DNA of 64,000 nt from Adiantum capillus-veneris (GCA_014529385.2 CM043959.1:62073753-62137752); one strand, 5' to 3'. Positions 10,560 through 23,460 are shown, counted from the first letter of the stretch. Numbers and translations: made by a program. The notes: a model not told the origin generated them from the sequence alone.

Positions 10560-11817
10560 TTAGTCACTGGCTACGAAGAACACTCGAGATCTTTCAAGTC
10601 TTTGCAACTCCATCATGCTCAAAGTGCAACACCGAGAAATCAAGATTATTCTCACTTCCTGAAAACGACTTGTTTGACCCTTCCAAATGGTTATGGGAGA
10701 TTACTTCAAAAGGCACAATGCTCAAACACCTCGGTGTACCACTAGGGTTAAACATCTTTAATAGGCCAAAATTCAATCAGGTCCTAAACAAAATTAACAG
10801 TAAGACGAGACGCTGGGATTCCCTACATTTCCTTTGTCTCACCTCTAATTTAAAAAATGGCCAAATGCAAGTGTAGAGAATTTCTAGAACTGATTAATTG
10901 GTTCCAATGGAAAAAAAAAACCAAAGACACAACCCCTTTCACTGGGGGAAATGGGATTACATGGCAAGATCCAAGAACCAAGGTGACATTGGGATCCTAG
11001 ACCCAATGCTACATGCAAAAGCCATGTGTGCAAAGCCAGCAGTATCCTTAACAAATCAAAGGCTGTATTGGATAGTCATGGCATGGGATATGATTGACAA
11101 AGTAGAGCTTATGCCGCAAGGAGGTTAAAGTACATGACAAATTACTCGCTCCAAGATAGAATTTATAGAACTACGGGGCTGCACATGTGAGCTTATAACG
11201 AAGTGCAACAAAGTGGCATCGTCTCTAGAATGTGGAGAGACCTTGAGATACTTTAGGTGCTCCATCTTACACTAGTCCCCTTAGCTCTTCAAGCTAGGAG
11301 GAGGTTCCTTGAATACTTTTCGGAGAGAAGTTTGCAGAAAGATGAATAATAAAGGAATCTCCAAGTCGGTGCATGTTTGGGACAATGACAACTTTTGCTG
11401 GAAGAACATGGACCGATTGGTGGTCCAACACAATTTGAATATAAATGAAACAATATTGATTAGTAGAGTCTCAAAGGCCTTATACAATCGTACAATACTT
11501 TCCATGGGGATGGAGTTCGATTGGAAAGCTTGACTTTTGGACCAAGTACATAAGTTCTACGCTTTGGGAACATATAGTAATATGATTTTATTAAGTGGAT
11601 TAGTTTACTTTGCTCATCAAATTGTGGAGGGTGAATTGGTCAGACGAGAGGTAGCTGAAGTGTTTGAACAATTTTTGGGAGATAAAAAATGGCCAATTTC
11701 AATGAAGATATTCTCTTGGAAAGTGCTAAGAGGGTCTATCGCAACATCAAATAAGGTTCTTGGTAAAGGGATTCGCACTCATGGTTGCTTTGAGTGCAAA
11801 CTAGGGGGGCGCACTAT
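10560..11817 (+). pseudogene. LINE (non-LTR retrotransposon) RT C-terminal region, copy A
   Basis: Broken frames together spell the end of a plant LINE ORF2. The LKHLGVPLGL block near 10720-10750 matches the YLGVPLG/YLGFPLG motif. Next come NQVLNKINSKTRRWDSLHF (the thumb region, usually VxxKIxxRLxxW) and WGKWDYMARSKNQGDIGILD near 10940-11000, matching the conserved GGLGI(K) segment. The last is a zinc-binding RVT-type end near 11690-11800 (WPISMKIFSWKVLRG). Stops and frameshifts between these blocks show it is dead. Copies B, C and D carry the same blocks. Confidence 0.75.
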
Positions 11818-12201
11818 GTAATCAAGTTAAGGTACCACATGAGTTTAGAAGGAGGGGTTTTATGCAAATATTTTAAATATATTAGTAGAAATACGTTAAA
11901 AAATGTATTTTTATGCTTCATTTTGACATAAATTGTAAAATAAGGGGTCATTTTATTAATTCAAACATGTTAAAAATTGAGTATTTTAAATATCCCTCAA
12001 ACGCCTATATAAATTATATGGGGAGATTCTCAATATTGTACCCCTCGAGGGCGCAAAGAAGCTTCAGAGGATCCTTTGTATTTGTTTAAAGATTTTTCTT
12101 ACTCACAGGGTCTTGCCACCAAAATCTACAAATGGGCGTAAAGAATGTGGAATATACTCTTCTTGTAGACTAGCTATATATAATGGAGCATAAAATTTTC
12201 A

Positions 12202-12312
12202 AGGAAGGAGAGTGACACATGGAGACCCTCTCCTTCATTGTTTTTTTTTTGTGCAAAACTCACATCTCTTGCAATAAAAAAATCAAGGAAAGAGAGGGCC
12301 TCCATGTGTCAC
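12202..12312. repeat. Foldback element, copy A1
   Basis: Arms GTGACACATGGAGACCCTCT and the reverse complement of ...GAGGGCCTCCATGTGTCAC enclose a T- and A-rich loop of about 40 bp. A second, shorter palindrome is nested in the left arm: AAGGAAGGAGAG before, and CTCTCCTTC after, the GTGACACATGGAG core. Four other copies exist at 13.33, 18.63, 23.84 and 40.20 kb. Confidence 0.75.
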
Positions 12313-12489
12313 TCATTGGGTCACTTAGTTTCAATGAAGACCTCACAAAACATCTAATCTAAAATGCACAATTAAAGATAAACTGAAAGGAATAAAAAAG
12401 CCTTCTGACAATGAAAAATCTCAGAAGACTTACTTTCTTTTTTCCTTGGGAAAGAGTTTCTACTCTACACACTGTAAATGTATAAGTTT

Positions 12490-12545
12490 AAATAAGCCTC
12501 ACAAAAAAAAAAGGGGGGGGGAGGGGGGAGGGGGGGTGGTGGGGA
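12490..12545. repeat. G-rich tract
   Basis: A run of mostly G with single A/T breaks (about 12508-12545), purine-only over about 30 bases. Unit copies B and D carry G tracts at other internal positions (18.22 and 40.64 kb). Confidence 0.6.
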
Positions 12546-13327
12546 TGAATTTTTCTTTTCAACAGAAAGTCAACTTTTGAGAATATATATGGATTTTTTT
12601 TTTCAAGGGCCCTTTTTCAAGACCAATATTTATACTGTAAAGTAACTCTAAAGAAACACTTCTATACTTTTTAATAGAGTTCTTGAAAAATTGAGACCTC
12701 CATGTACCTTCGAACAGACGTGTTGCCCCCTCGCCTCCCCTCCCCTCCCCCACTCCACCCCACCTCACCAAGTCATTGGTTATCGCATTCATCGTGAGGG
12801 TGTGTACGCACATACTCACAATAGAGACACGAAGCAAAACTTGAAGATTGAATATGTTTCTTCTAATATAGGGGGGCTCACTTTGTTGATGGCAAAGTTA
12901 GGCCATCTACTTTTAGTGTCAACTCCAAATGCAGCTCAAGTTTGTCCACCGGGGGGAGGAGAGAGAGAGAGAGAGAGAGAGAGTTGGGAAAGAGAGGAGG
13001 TTCATAGAAAGCCCACTATAAGGTTTGACAAGAGTGTCTTTGTTCATATGAATCGCTTTCTAAGATCATAGTTAGGGCACTGTCTATTATATAGGGGGAT
13101 TCTCAATAGTTTACCCCTCAAATGCCTATTAGATAGGGGGATTCTCAATATTGTACCCCTCGAGGGTGCAAAAAGCTTCAGAGGATCCTTTGTATCTGTT
13201 TAAATATTTCCCTTACTCATCATGAGGTTTTGCCACCAAAATCTACAACTCGACATAGAGAGCATGGAAGGTACTCTTCTTATATAATGGCTATATTTAA
13301 TGAGCTTAAAATTTTTGAGGAAGGAGA

Positions 13328-13505
13328 GTGAAACATGGAGACCCTCTCTTTTCTTGATTTTTTTAATACAAAACTCACATATTTTGTAAAAAAACAAATA
13401 TATACTAATAGATAAAAGGGGAGGGGATTTCGCCCCCCCCCCTGACCACGTGTCGTAAGGAGCTTCAACCGGCCTGCTTCGGAGATGTGCGCACTGCAAC
13501 CTGCC

Positions 13506-13549
<44 letters not shown>

Positions 13550-13604
13550 GACGAAGCCGCCGACCACACTAGTTCAAATAAGGAGACAGATCTCCATGTG
13601 TCAC
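13328..13604. repeat. Foldback element, copy A2, split by an insertion
   Basis: The left arm is at 13328-13355 (GTGAAACATGGAGACCC) and the right arm at 13591-13604 (TCTCCATGTGTCAC). In the other copies the arms are about 40 bp apart; here they are separated by an extra 174-bp insertion. Confidence 0.65.
13401..13574. mobile_element. 174-bp insertion flanked by CAAATA
   Basis: The insert starts TATACTAATAGATAAAAGGG and ends CCACACTAGTT. CAAATA lies on both sides (13395-13400 and 13575-13580). It holds a GC-rich patch, a run of ten C and a (GA)n run. There are no terminal inverted repeats. The TATACTAATAGATAAAA start and the CTAGT end resemble some small Helitron-type elements, but the 3' hairpin is not convincing, so the family is left open. 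Confidence 0.55.
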
Positions 13605-14438
13605 TCATTGGCTCACTTCAAAAAAGACCTTACAAAACATCTAATCTAAAATGCAAAAGTAAAGATAAGAGTAAGGAATAAAAAATCCTTTTGCCAATCA
13701 AAAGTAAAAGGAGAGTTCCGTCATCTAATCTAAAAATGCAAAAATAAAGATAAGAGCAAGGAATAAAAAAGCTTTTTGACAATGAAAAGTCAAAAGACTT
13801 ACTTTTAATTTTTTCTGCCAAAAGAGTTTGTACTCTATATAGAGTAAATGTACAAGTTTAAATAAGCCCGACAACAAAAAAGGTAAACAAAGGTAAAGTG
13901 GGGGGAAGGATTTTGATTTTCAATGCAAAGCCAACTTTTGAGAATATATGTGGATTCTTTTTTTCAAGGGGCTTTTTTAAAGATCAATATCTATATTATT
14001 TTAATAAATTTTATTTTAAATTTTTATAAAGTAACTCTAAAGAAACATTTCTATACTTTTTATTAGAGTTCTTGAAAAATTGACACCTCCATGTGCCATC
14101 GAGCAGACATGTTGTCCCCTCCCATCTCCTCCCCCATCTCACCAAGTCATTGGTTATTCGAATGATCATGAGTGGGTGTATGCACACATGCACAATAGAG
14201 ACACTACTCAAAACTTCAAAGTTGAGAATGTTTCTACTAATAGAGGGGGACTCACTTGCTTATGGAAAAGTTAGGGCCATCCATATGTCATTGTCAGCTC
14301 TCAAGTTTGTCATCGAAGGGAGAGAGAGAGAGAGAGTTGGCGAAGAGAGGAGGTTCATGGAAAGCCCACTATAAGGTCTGACAAAAGTGACTTTGTTCGT
14401 GTGAATCACCTTCTAAGATCATGATTAGTCTATTGCCA

Positions 14439-14439
<1 letters not shown>

Positions 14440-14518
<79 letters not shown>

Positions 14519-14621
14519 ATAGAGGCAATGTTCAATGAGAAGAAGAGAGTAGACAAAGATTGTGTGTATATGAGAGAGAGAGAGAGAGAGAGCTGATCAA
14601 CAAGAGGACATCAGAGAGAGG

Positions 14622-14685
<64 letters not shown>

Positions 14686-14807
14686 TCACATAGAGGTTAA
14701 TTTTCAATAATTGTGCACGTGAAAGTGGGCTTCAATTTTTAGTAAAAAATGATTAAGTGGTTTTTCCTTGCAATGAGATAGCGAGTCGACTACATACAAA
14801 TGTAAGC

Positions 14808-14860
<53 letters not shown>

Positions 14861-15010
14861 GGACGAAGAAGAAGTACAAGATTAGTTCTACCTCAAATAA
14901 ATATTGGACTTTGAACCCTTCCTTAAAAGGGAATTTGGATAACCAATCCACTACATATGGGCAACAAAGAGGAATTTTAATTGTTCTCTCTCTCTCTCTC
15001 TCTCTCTCTT
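14440..15010. repeat. Cluster of TG, AG and CT microsatellites
   Basis: Two compound (TG)n(AG)n runs with the same junction lie at about 14444-14515 and 14621-14684. They are followed by an (AG)n run at 14809-14865 and a (CT)n run near 14986-15009. The repeated compound structure suggests a local duplication of about 180 bp. No gene is supported in 14.4-15.37 kb. Confidence 0.8.
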
Positions 15011-15403
15011 CCCCTGCTGCAAGAAATAGATGCTTACTTGTATTGCTTAAAAAATCTCTAACGCCCAAATGGTGACAATTTTGATGGCACTACAGCAACA
15101 AACTGCAATTGAGAGAATTGAGTACAACCAGCCACATGGGAAAATTGGGAAAAACAAGATCTCCTAAAGAAAGTAAAATTTTCCCTTGCTAGCTAAATGG
15201 AGAGAGGATGACAAGAGCCTTTAAAAGATAGGCCATTCCGCCCTTTGCAAATAATCAACCCGCATGGTAAATTTTGGCTATTGAAGCTAGCAGATGTACT
15301 GATTTAGATTGTTTACCTTGACCTAATGGATGTTTTCCTGGGTTCATATATATTCATCACCCACATGTAGTGGGAACCTACTGGTTTAAAGTAGGCGATG
15401 GCG

Positions 15404-15607
15404 TTACCTATGAGAAATATTGATATCCGCAACGTCGAGTGGATCTAAAAGTCTTTTGAATGTATCATCATCCATAACCAGCTGATCAGTACTAATACCA
15501 GCTGCATGTTGCATTTGTATCTCGCACTCAACGACAGAAACTCGAAGTACTGCATTCTTGATCACTAGAATGTCTTGTCTGATGATCTGTGTGTAGTTGC
15601 AATGCAA
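15404..15607 (-). pseudogene. Recurrent 68-codon coding-like fragment, function unknown
   Basis: Open minus-strand frame containing QDILVIKNAVLRVSVVEC and QLVMDDDTFKRLLDPLDVAD. Homologous DNA in copy A (about 6830-7060) and copy C (about 21110-21340) keeps the DDDTF and IRQDI-like portions, partly out of frame. It reads like a host exon caught in the repeat. I do not recognise the parent protein. Confidence 0.35.
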
Positions 15608-15710
15608 GCAGCTGCTGCCAAACCGAGCTTTTAGAAGAGTCCTTTTCTTTTTTCCAAATTGAAAATCTTTTATATATGTATTGTTAGACTACGATTTTCC
15701 CATTCCTCAA

Positions 15711-15719
15711 CTCTCTCTC

Positions 15720-15753
<34 letters not shown>

Positions 15754-15782
15754 TCTCTCTCTCTGTCTCTGTCTCTTTGTCT
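15711..15782. repeat. CT microsatellite with a ~30-base C homopolymer
   Basis: The CT runs present in copies A and C at this block are here interrupted by about 30 consecutive C residues. It lies at the same relative position in the unit as the runs at 7159 and 21434. Confidence 0.8.
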
Positions 15783-16984
15783 CTGTTGCATGTGCCCAAC
15801 CCAAGAAAATAAGAGCACACTTTAAAATTTTCCAAAACTTAGGGTCAAAATTTCCATCGGCTGCCCACATCTGCATTTACATCTTGTAAAATTTCACCGA
15901 TTTTCTTCAAGGCAAGCTCGAAATCTAGCTGGGATTTTGCAATTTTAGCCAGTTCAAAATACATCGCACCTTGGTTTCTTTGCGAACATTGGTGTTGAAA
16001 TACACATGCATGCAAGTGTTAATGGCAAACCCTTTTCCAACTTTACGACAAGAAAAAGCACGCACCAGCTCGTGTGGCCAATTTCAAGTTGCTCCACTAT
16101 TCAATTCATTGCTCCAAAAACCCATCTTCGCCTTGTTTTTTTAAGTCAAGTTACTATTACAATAGGGATTTATACCAAATATCAAGGTATTTACCAAGCA
16201 AACTGGGATGTGTTCATGAGCATTGGTCCCGTTCCATGCTAAAGGAGAGGGGAAGATGGCATGTTTGACTTCCTAACAATCCTCATATTTGAAGGATAGC
16301 TCTGCTTTATTTTGAAGGCCTTAACCCCTTCAGGGCTAGAAAAATACATTTTCCCTAACGGGTGAAAATAAGGGAAAACTTGAAATTCTCTCGGTTTTAA
16401 GGTCAAAATTTGAATCTTTTTTCGATGATTACACTTGAACTTGTGGAAATTCCCCGGTTTTCTTGCATGCAAGCTCAAAATGTAGCTAGGATTTCACATT
16501 TTTAGACAATTAAAATACAGTCGACCCAGCTAACACTCCTCCCCTTTGGATTTGGAAGGGCATACAACTAACTTTTCGAACTTTCCTTTAGCATCTTCCT
16601 AGGGCTTCCCTAGAAGGGTAAAACCCCCTTAGCAGGGTGGTGCAACCTTCTAGTTTAGGAATGTCCGAGTCTCTAAGTCAAGGTTTTATAAAAACGATTA
16701 TGACAGTAGTACTAGGCTATAGGACTGTTTTCAAAGGTCATTTCCATTCTTCAAACTCCACATTGCACGTGATTTGAGTTTCTTTGTCGCCAAAAAGTTG
16801 CACCTTGTTTGGCCTTTCCTCTGATCATTGAAACTTTGAGGGGCTTGGAAACTACCTTATTACTTGTGCCTTTCGTACCTTGAGTCTCCAATACCTTCAT
16901 ACACGCACATTTTTCTTCTTTTAACATGGCAGTTGGTTACACACTCAAATTCTTCTAATTTGACAAAGAGATCAGTCATTGTTA

Positions 16985-18250
16985 CGAACAACACTCGAGA
17001 CCTTCCAAGTTTATGCAACTCCATCATGCTCTTAAGTGAAACAGCGAGATAACAAGATTATTCTCACTCACTAGAAACGACTTGTTTGACCCCACCAAAT
17101 GGTCATGGGAGATTATTTAAAAAGGCACAATGCTCAGACACCTTGGTGTACCACTAGGGTTAGACAACTCTGACAGGCCAAGATTCAATCCAGTCCTAAA
17201 CAAAAACAACAATAACATGAGAAGGTGGAATTCCCTACATTTCCTTTGTCTCACGTACAATTTAAAAATGGCCAAATGCAAGTGTAGAGAATTTCTAGAA
17301 CCGATCAAATGGTTCCAATGGAGAAACAAAACCAAAGACACAACCCCTTTCCGTGGGGGAAATGGGATTACATGGCAAGATCCAAGAACCAAGGTGACAT
17401 TGGGATCCTAGACCCAACGCTACATGCAAAAGCCATGTGTGCAAAGCCAGCAGTATCCTTAACAAATCAAAGGCTGTATTGGATAGTCATGGCATGGGAT
17501 ATGATTGACAAAGTAGAGCTTATGTCGCGAGGAGGTTAAAGTACACGACAAATTACTCGCTCTAAGATAGAATTTATAGAACTAAGAGGCTGCACATGTG
17601 AGCTAATAAGAAAGTGCAACAAAGTGGCATCATATCTAGAATGGGGAGAGACCTTTAGATACTTTAGGTGCTCCATCCTACACTAGTCCCCTTACCTTTA
17701 GATACTTTAGGTGCTCCATCCTACACTAGTCCCCTTACCTTAGCTGTCCAAGCTAGGAGGAGATTCCTTGAATACTTTTGGGAGAGAAGTTTCCAGAAAG
17801 ATGAATAAGAAATTAGGGATCTCCAAGTTGGTGCATGTCTGGGACAATGACAACTTTTGTTGGAAGAACATGGACCAATTGGTGGTCCAATATGATTTGA
17901 ATATAAATGAAAGAATATTGATTAGTAGAGTCTCAAAGTCCTTATACAATCGTACAATGCTTTCCATGGGGGTGGAGTTCGATTGGAAAGCTTGACGTTT
18001 GGCCCAAGGACATAAGTTTTGCACTTCGGGAACATATAGTAATATGATTTCATAAAGTGGATTAGTCTGCTATGCTCATCAAATTGTGGAGGGTGAATTG
18101 GTCCAACGAGAAGTACTGAAGTGTTTAAACAATATTTGGGAGATTAAAAATGGCCAATTTCAATGAAGATATCCACTTGGTAGAGGGATTCGCACTGATG
18201 CTTGCTCTAGGTGCAAACTGGTGGGGGGGGGGGGGGGGAGAGTGCACTAT
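16985..18250 (+). pseudogene. LINE RT C-terminal region, copy B
   Basis: Carries the same protein blocks as copy A: LRHLGVPLGLD near 17130-17160, NPVLNKNNNNMRRWNSLHF after it, and WGKWDYMARSKNQGDIGILD near 17350-17410. A DNDNFCWKNMDQLVVQYD block follows near 17840-17900. The final zinc-binding block is partly deleted. Several stops and frameshifts. Confidence 0.72.
18222..18240. repeat. G homopolymer tract in unit B
   Basis: About 16-18 consecutive G at the end of the LINE remnant, where copies A, C and D have short runs of 3-7 G. Length change by slippage is the simplest cause. Confidence 0.7.
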
Positions 18251-18633
18251 GTAATCAAGTTAAGGTACCACATGAGTTTAGAAGGAGGGTTTCTATGCAA
18301 ATATTTTAAATATATCAATAGGAATACGTTTAAAAAGGTGTTTTTATGCTTCATTTTGACATAAATTATAAAATAAAGGGTCATTTTATTAACTCAAACA
18401 TGTTTAAAAAATGGGTTTTTAAAATACCCCTCAAATGCCTATATAGATTATATAGGGGGATTCTCAATATTGTACCTCTCGAGGGTCCAAAGAAGCTTCA
18501 GGGGATCCTTTGTATCTGTTTAAAGATTTTCCTTACTCATGAGGTCTTGCCACCAAAATCCACAAATGGACGCAGAGAAGGTGAAAGATACTCTTCTTCT
18601 ACAGTAGCTATATGTAATGGAGAAGAAAGGAGA

Positions 18634-18733
18634 GTGACACACGGAGACCCTTTCCTTCCTTGTTTTTTTTTTTTCAAAACACACATGTTTTGTAAAAAAA
18701 AGAAAAAGGAGAGGGCCTCCGTGTGTCTCTCAT
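18634..18733. repeat. Foldback element, copy B, with a paired base change
   Basis: The left arm reads GTGACACACGGAGACCC and the right arm GGGCCTCCGTGTGTCTC. Compared with the other copies the T of CATGG has become C, and its partner A in the opposite arm has become G, so the base pair is kept. Confidence 0.72.
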
Positions 18734-19398
18734 TGGCTCACTTAACTTCAATGGATCACTTAACTTCAATGAAGACCTCACAAAACATCTAACTAAAATG
18801 AAAAATTAAAGATAAGACTGAAGGAATAAAAAAAGTCTTTTGACAATGAAAAGTCCAAAAAACTTACTTTCTTTTTTCCTCAAGAAAGAGTTTCTACCCT
18901 GCATAGAGTAAATGTACAAGTTTAAATAAGCCTCATAGAAGAAGAAAAAAAAGGTACCTTGGGGGGACGGATTTTACTTTTCAATGGAAAGTCAATTTTT
19001 GAGAATATATGTGGATTTCTGTATTGAAAGGGGCCTTTTTCAAGACCAATATTTATACTATGTTTACAAATTATATTTTAGACTTTTGTAAAGTAGCTCT
19101 AAAGAAACACTTCTATACTTTTTATTAGAGTTCTTGAAAAATTGAGACCTCCATGTGCCATGGAGCAGATGTGTTGCCCCCTCCCCTCTCCTTCCTCACC
19201 TCACCAAGTCATTGGTTATTGCATTGATCATGAGGGTGTGTACGCACACATGCACAATAGAGACACTAGGCAAAACTTGAAGGTTGAGTATGTTTCTTCT
19301 AATATAGGGGGGCTCACTTGCTTATGGCAAAGCTAGGCCATCCACCACGTACTATCAATGTCAGCTTTAAATGCAGCTCAAGTTTGTTAGAGAGAGAC

Positions 19399-19432
<34 letters not shown>

Positions 19433-19725
19433 TTGGCAAAGAGAGGAGGTTCATGGAAAGCCCACTATAAGGTCTCACAAGAGATCCTTTGTTCGTGTGA
19501 ATCATGTTAGTAGCGCCACTCCGGATCGCATCCATCCCTGTTTCCTTGTATACCCTCCGCTCAACATCACCCTACCCTTGAAGGCTTTCCAGAATAGCTG
19601 AATGCTTTCATCTTCAACATGGCCTGCATATCCATATGGACCATCATCATCACATGATTAATGGTTAGCACCAGCTAGTGTTTGTATTTCTTGCTGATGT
19701 GTAGTAAATGAATGCAAGCACATTA

Positions 19726-20275
<550 letters not shown>

Positions 20276-20534
20276 CCAATGAAGGTGAATCATAGTTTAG
20301 AAGAGGGCTGCAGGGGCCAGAAATAGGGTGTTTTAGTATGGGTCTATGGATGTTCAATATAAGTCACCACGGGTTTATGCCCATTGTATTGGGACATCGC
20401 AATTACTACTTGTGAAATGGAGATTTTTTCCTAAATTTACCATTATCACTTTTTATATAACCCCTTTAATAAGCAATCACAAGCAATAGTGTGCTCTTAG
20501 TTCACCCCATAAGCATTCACAAGAGCTTTCGGTG

Positions 20535-20870
20535 ACAAATTCCTACAATAATTCCCACATTGTGACTTACCACAAAATCATGAGCTTCTATGAGGGAGGC
20601 ACAACATACTTCTCTAGAACGTACAATTGGGGGCAAGGGATTGCTTGCTTGGTGGGGGGGATTGGTGGACCCCTACCTCCAACTGCACCTTGCTAGGTAT
20701 GTGGTGCCTTTCGAGTGGAAGCTCATGATGTTAAACAATACATCCAAACATGGGCAAGTCGGTGGTCCCCTGCACAGTTAGTTGGTATGCGGTGCCTCCC
20801 GAGAGAAAACACTTGATGTTAAACAATACATGCAAACAATGAGAAAGATCCCATTTTTCTTATACATGAG

Positions 20871-20934
<64 letters not shown>

Positions 20935-21075
20935 TCTCTCTCCACAGGGCCGGCGGTCCCCTACCCCCAATCGTGCCTAGCTACTGCTAGGTATGCAGTG
21001 CCTCCCTCACAGAAGCTCACGATGTTGAGGTAAGTCACAATGTAGGAATTATTGTGAGAATTTGTCCAAAACTTC
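20535..21075. repeat. Inverted repeat with ~110-bp arms around a CT microsatellite
   Basis: The left arm (about 20535-20650) contains AATTCCCACATTGTGACTTACC and a GAGGGAGGCAC block. The right arm (about 20945-21075) is its reverse complement with roughly 85 percent identity by eye (GTGCCTCCCTC and GGTAAGTCACAATGT-like blocks). Between the arms are another GTGCCT-type partial repeat and a long CT run at 20876-20941. It looks like a small TIR element. Target duplications were not resolved. Confidence 0.6.
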
Positions 21076-21431
21076 TTGTGAATTGGTGTCAATATTTGAA
21101 GTGTATAAGGCAACGCCATTACCTGTGAGAAAGGTAATTATCTGTGATGTAGGTGATGGGGGAGTTACCTGTGAGAAAGATTGATATTCGCGACGTCGAG
21201 TGGAGCTAGAAGGCTGTTGAATGTATCATCATCCATAACCAGCTGATCACTACTACTACCCAGCGACAGAAACTCAAAGTACTCCTTTCTCGATCACTAG
21301 CTGAATGTCTTGTCTGATGATCTTTGTGAAGCAGCTGCTGCCAAACCGAGCTTTTAGAAGAGTCCCTTTCTTTTTCCCGAACTAAAAAACTTTTTTGTAT
21401 GTATTGTTAGACTGCTATTTTCACATTCCTC

Positions 21432-21465
<34 letters not shown>

Positions 21466-22189
21466 CATTTGCTTATGACACGTGCATATGTATGTGCCCA
21501 GCCCAAGAAAAGATAACAGTGCTTTTTATTTTGAAGGCCTTAACCCCTTCAAGGCTAGAAAAATACATTTTCCCTAACCGGTGAAAATAAGGGCAAACTT
21601 GAAATTCTCCTTCAAAAATTGAATATTTTTTCGATAATTACACTAAAACTTGTGGAGAAATATTCCCTGGTTTTCTTAAATGCAAGCTCAAAATGTAGCT
21701 GGGATTTTACAATTTCAGCCATTTAAAATACACTTGACCCAAAGAACAGTGCTCCCCTTTTGATTTGGAAGGGCATACAACTAACTTTTTAAAATTTACT
21801 ACAATTCTTTCTACGTTTAGCATCTTCCTAGAAGGGTAAAACCCCCTTAGAAGGGTGGTGCAACCTTCTAGTTTTAGGACTGTCCGAGTCTCTAAGTCAA
21901 GATTTTATCAAAAAGATTATAATAATAGTACTAGGCTATAGGTCACTTGTCATTCCCAAATTTTGAGGTCATTTCCACATTGCACATGATTTGAGTTTCT
22001 TTGTCGCCAAAAAACTGCACCTTGTTTGGCCTTTCATCTGATCATTGAAGCTTTGTGGGGCTTGGAAACTACCTTATTACTTGTGCCTTTCATACCTTGA
22101 GTCTCCAATACCTTCATACACGCACATTTTTCTTATTTTAGCATGGCAGTTAGTTACACACTCAAATTCTTCTAATTTGACAAAGAGAT

Positions 22190-23460
22190 TAGTCATTGCT
22201 ACCAAGAACACTCGAGATCTTCCAAGTCTTTGCAACTCCATCATGCTCAAAGTGCAACAGTGAGAAATCAAGATTATTCTCACTCACTAAAAGCTACTTG
22301 TTTGACCCCACCAAATGGTTATCGAAGATTATTTCAAAAGGCACAATGCTCAGACACCTCGGTGTACCACTAGGGTTAAACATCTCTGACAGGCCAAGGT
22401 TCAATCAGGTCCTAAACAAAATTAACAATATGATGAGATGGTGGGATTCCCTATATTTCCTTTGTCTCACCTACAATTTTAAAAATGGCCAAATGCAAGT
22501 GTAGAGGATTTCTAAAACCGATCAAGTGGTTCCAATGGAAAAACAAAACGAAAGATGCAACCCCTTCAGTGGGGGAAATGGGATTACGTGAAAAGATTCA
22601 AGAACCACCTCCCAGCACCCATTGGGATCCTAGACCCAATGGTACATGCAAAAGCCACATGTGTCCAGAGTCAGCAGTATCCTTAACAAATCAAAGGTTG
22701 TATTGGATAGTCATGGCATGGGATATGATTGACAAAGTAGAGCTTATGCCGCAAGGAAGTTAAAGTACATGACAAATTAGTCTCTCCAAGATAGAATTTA
22801 TAGGACTAGGAGGCTCCACATGTGAGCTAATAAGAAAGTGCAACAAAGTGGCATCGTATCTAGAATGGGGAGAGGCCTTTAGATACTTTAGGTGATCCAT
22901 CCTACACTAGTCCCCTTAGCTCTCCAATCTAGGAGGAGGTTCCTTGAATACTTTTTGAAGAGAAGTTTCCAGAAAGATGAATAAGAAAGGAATCTGCAAG
23001 TTCGTGCATGTCTCGAACAATGACAACTTTTGTTGAGACAACATAGACCGATTGGTGGTCCAACATAATTTGATTATAAATGAAAGTTTATTGATTACTA
23101 GAGTCTCAAAGGCCTTATACAATCGTACAATGCTTTCCATGGGGATGGAGTTCGATTGGAAAGCTTGATGTTTGGCCCAACGACATAAGGTTTGTGCTTC
23201 GGGAACATTTAGTAATATGATTTTATAAAGTGTCTTAGTTTACATTGCTCATCAAATTATGGAGGGTGAATTGGTCCGACGAGAAGTAGTTGAAGTGTTT
23301 AAACAATTTTTGGGAGATATAAAATGGCCAATTTCAATGAATATATTTACTTGGAAAGTGCTAAGAGGGTCTATCCCAACATGAAATAAGGTTCTTGGTA
23401 GAGGGATTTGCATTGATGCTTGCTCTGGGTACAAACAGGGAGGGTGCACTATGTAATCAA
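22190..23460 (+). pseudogene. LINE RT C-terminal region, copy C
   Basis: Blocks: CNSEKSRLFSLTKSYLFDPT near 22255-22310, LRHLGVPLGLNISDRPRFNQ near 22350-22410, MRWWDSLYFLCL after it, AVSLTNQRLYWIVMAWDMID near 22675-22735, and a WPISMNIFTWKVLRG zinc-binding block near 23325-23370. Several frames are needed, so it is dead. It is slightly better preserved upstream than copies A and B. Confidence 0.72.

Larger units (their letters stand above)
6620..14420. repeat. Composite repeat unit, copy A (with a partial tandem second copy of its 3' part)
   Basis: Ordered blocks in this stretch recur in copies B and C, and the 3' part also in D: an inverted-repeat end at about 6640-6780; a CT microsatellite at 7159-7223; a CTTAACCCCTTCAGGGCTAG block near 7320; a block ending ACTTGTGCC/TTTCATACC near 10320; a LINE RT remnant at 10.56-11.82 kb; a foldback at 12.2 kb; and a GA run at 12.96 kb. 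The part from about 12.0 to 13.06 kb is repeated from 13.08 to 14.42 kb. Copy A is longer than the others because of insertions at 7646-8522 and 8714-10298. Copies are clearly diverged by many substitutions and small indels. Confidence 0.75.
13080..14420. repeat. Partial tandem second copy of the 3' part of unit A (A2)
   Basis: From the GGGGATTCTCAATATTGTAC block onward, this stretch repeats 12.02-13.06 kb in order: the foldback (interrupted here), the AAGACTTACTTT block, the ACTCTAAAGAAACA block, the CACCAAGTCATTGGTTAT block and the terminal GA run. It differs by many substitutions, so the duplication is old. Confidence 0.7.
15370..19510. repeat. Composite repeat unit, copy B
   Basis: This has the same block order as copy A: a fragment near 15400-15620, a CT/C microsatellite, an AACCCCTTCAGGGCTAG block at 16320, an ACTTGTGCC block at 16865, a LINE remnant at 17.0-18.25 kb, a foldback at 18.63 kb and a GA run at 19397-19432. 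It differs by a local duplication around 15.8-16.4 kb, a 43-bp tandem duplication at 17650-17740 and a small deletion near 18180. Confidence 0.72.
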
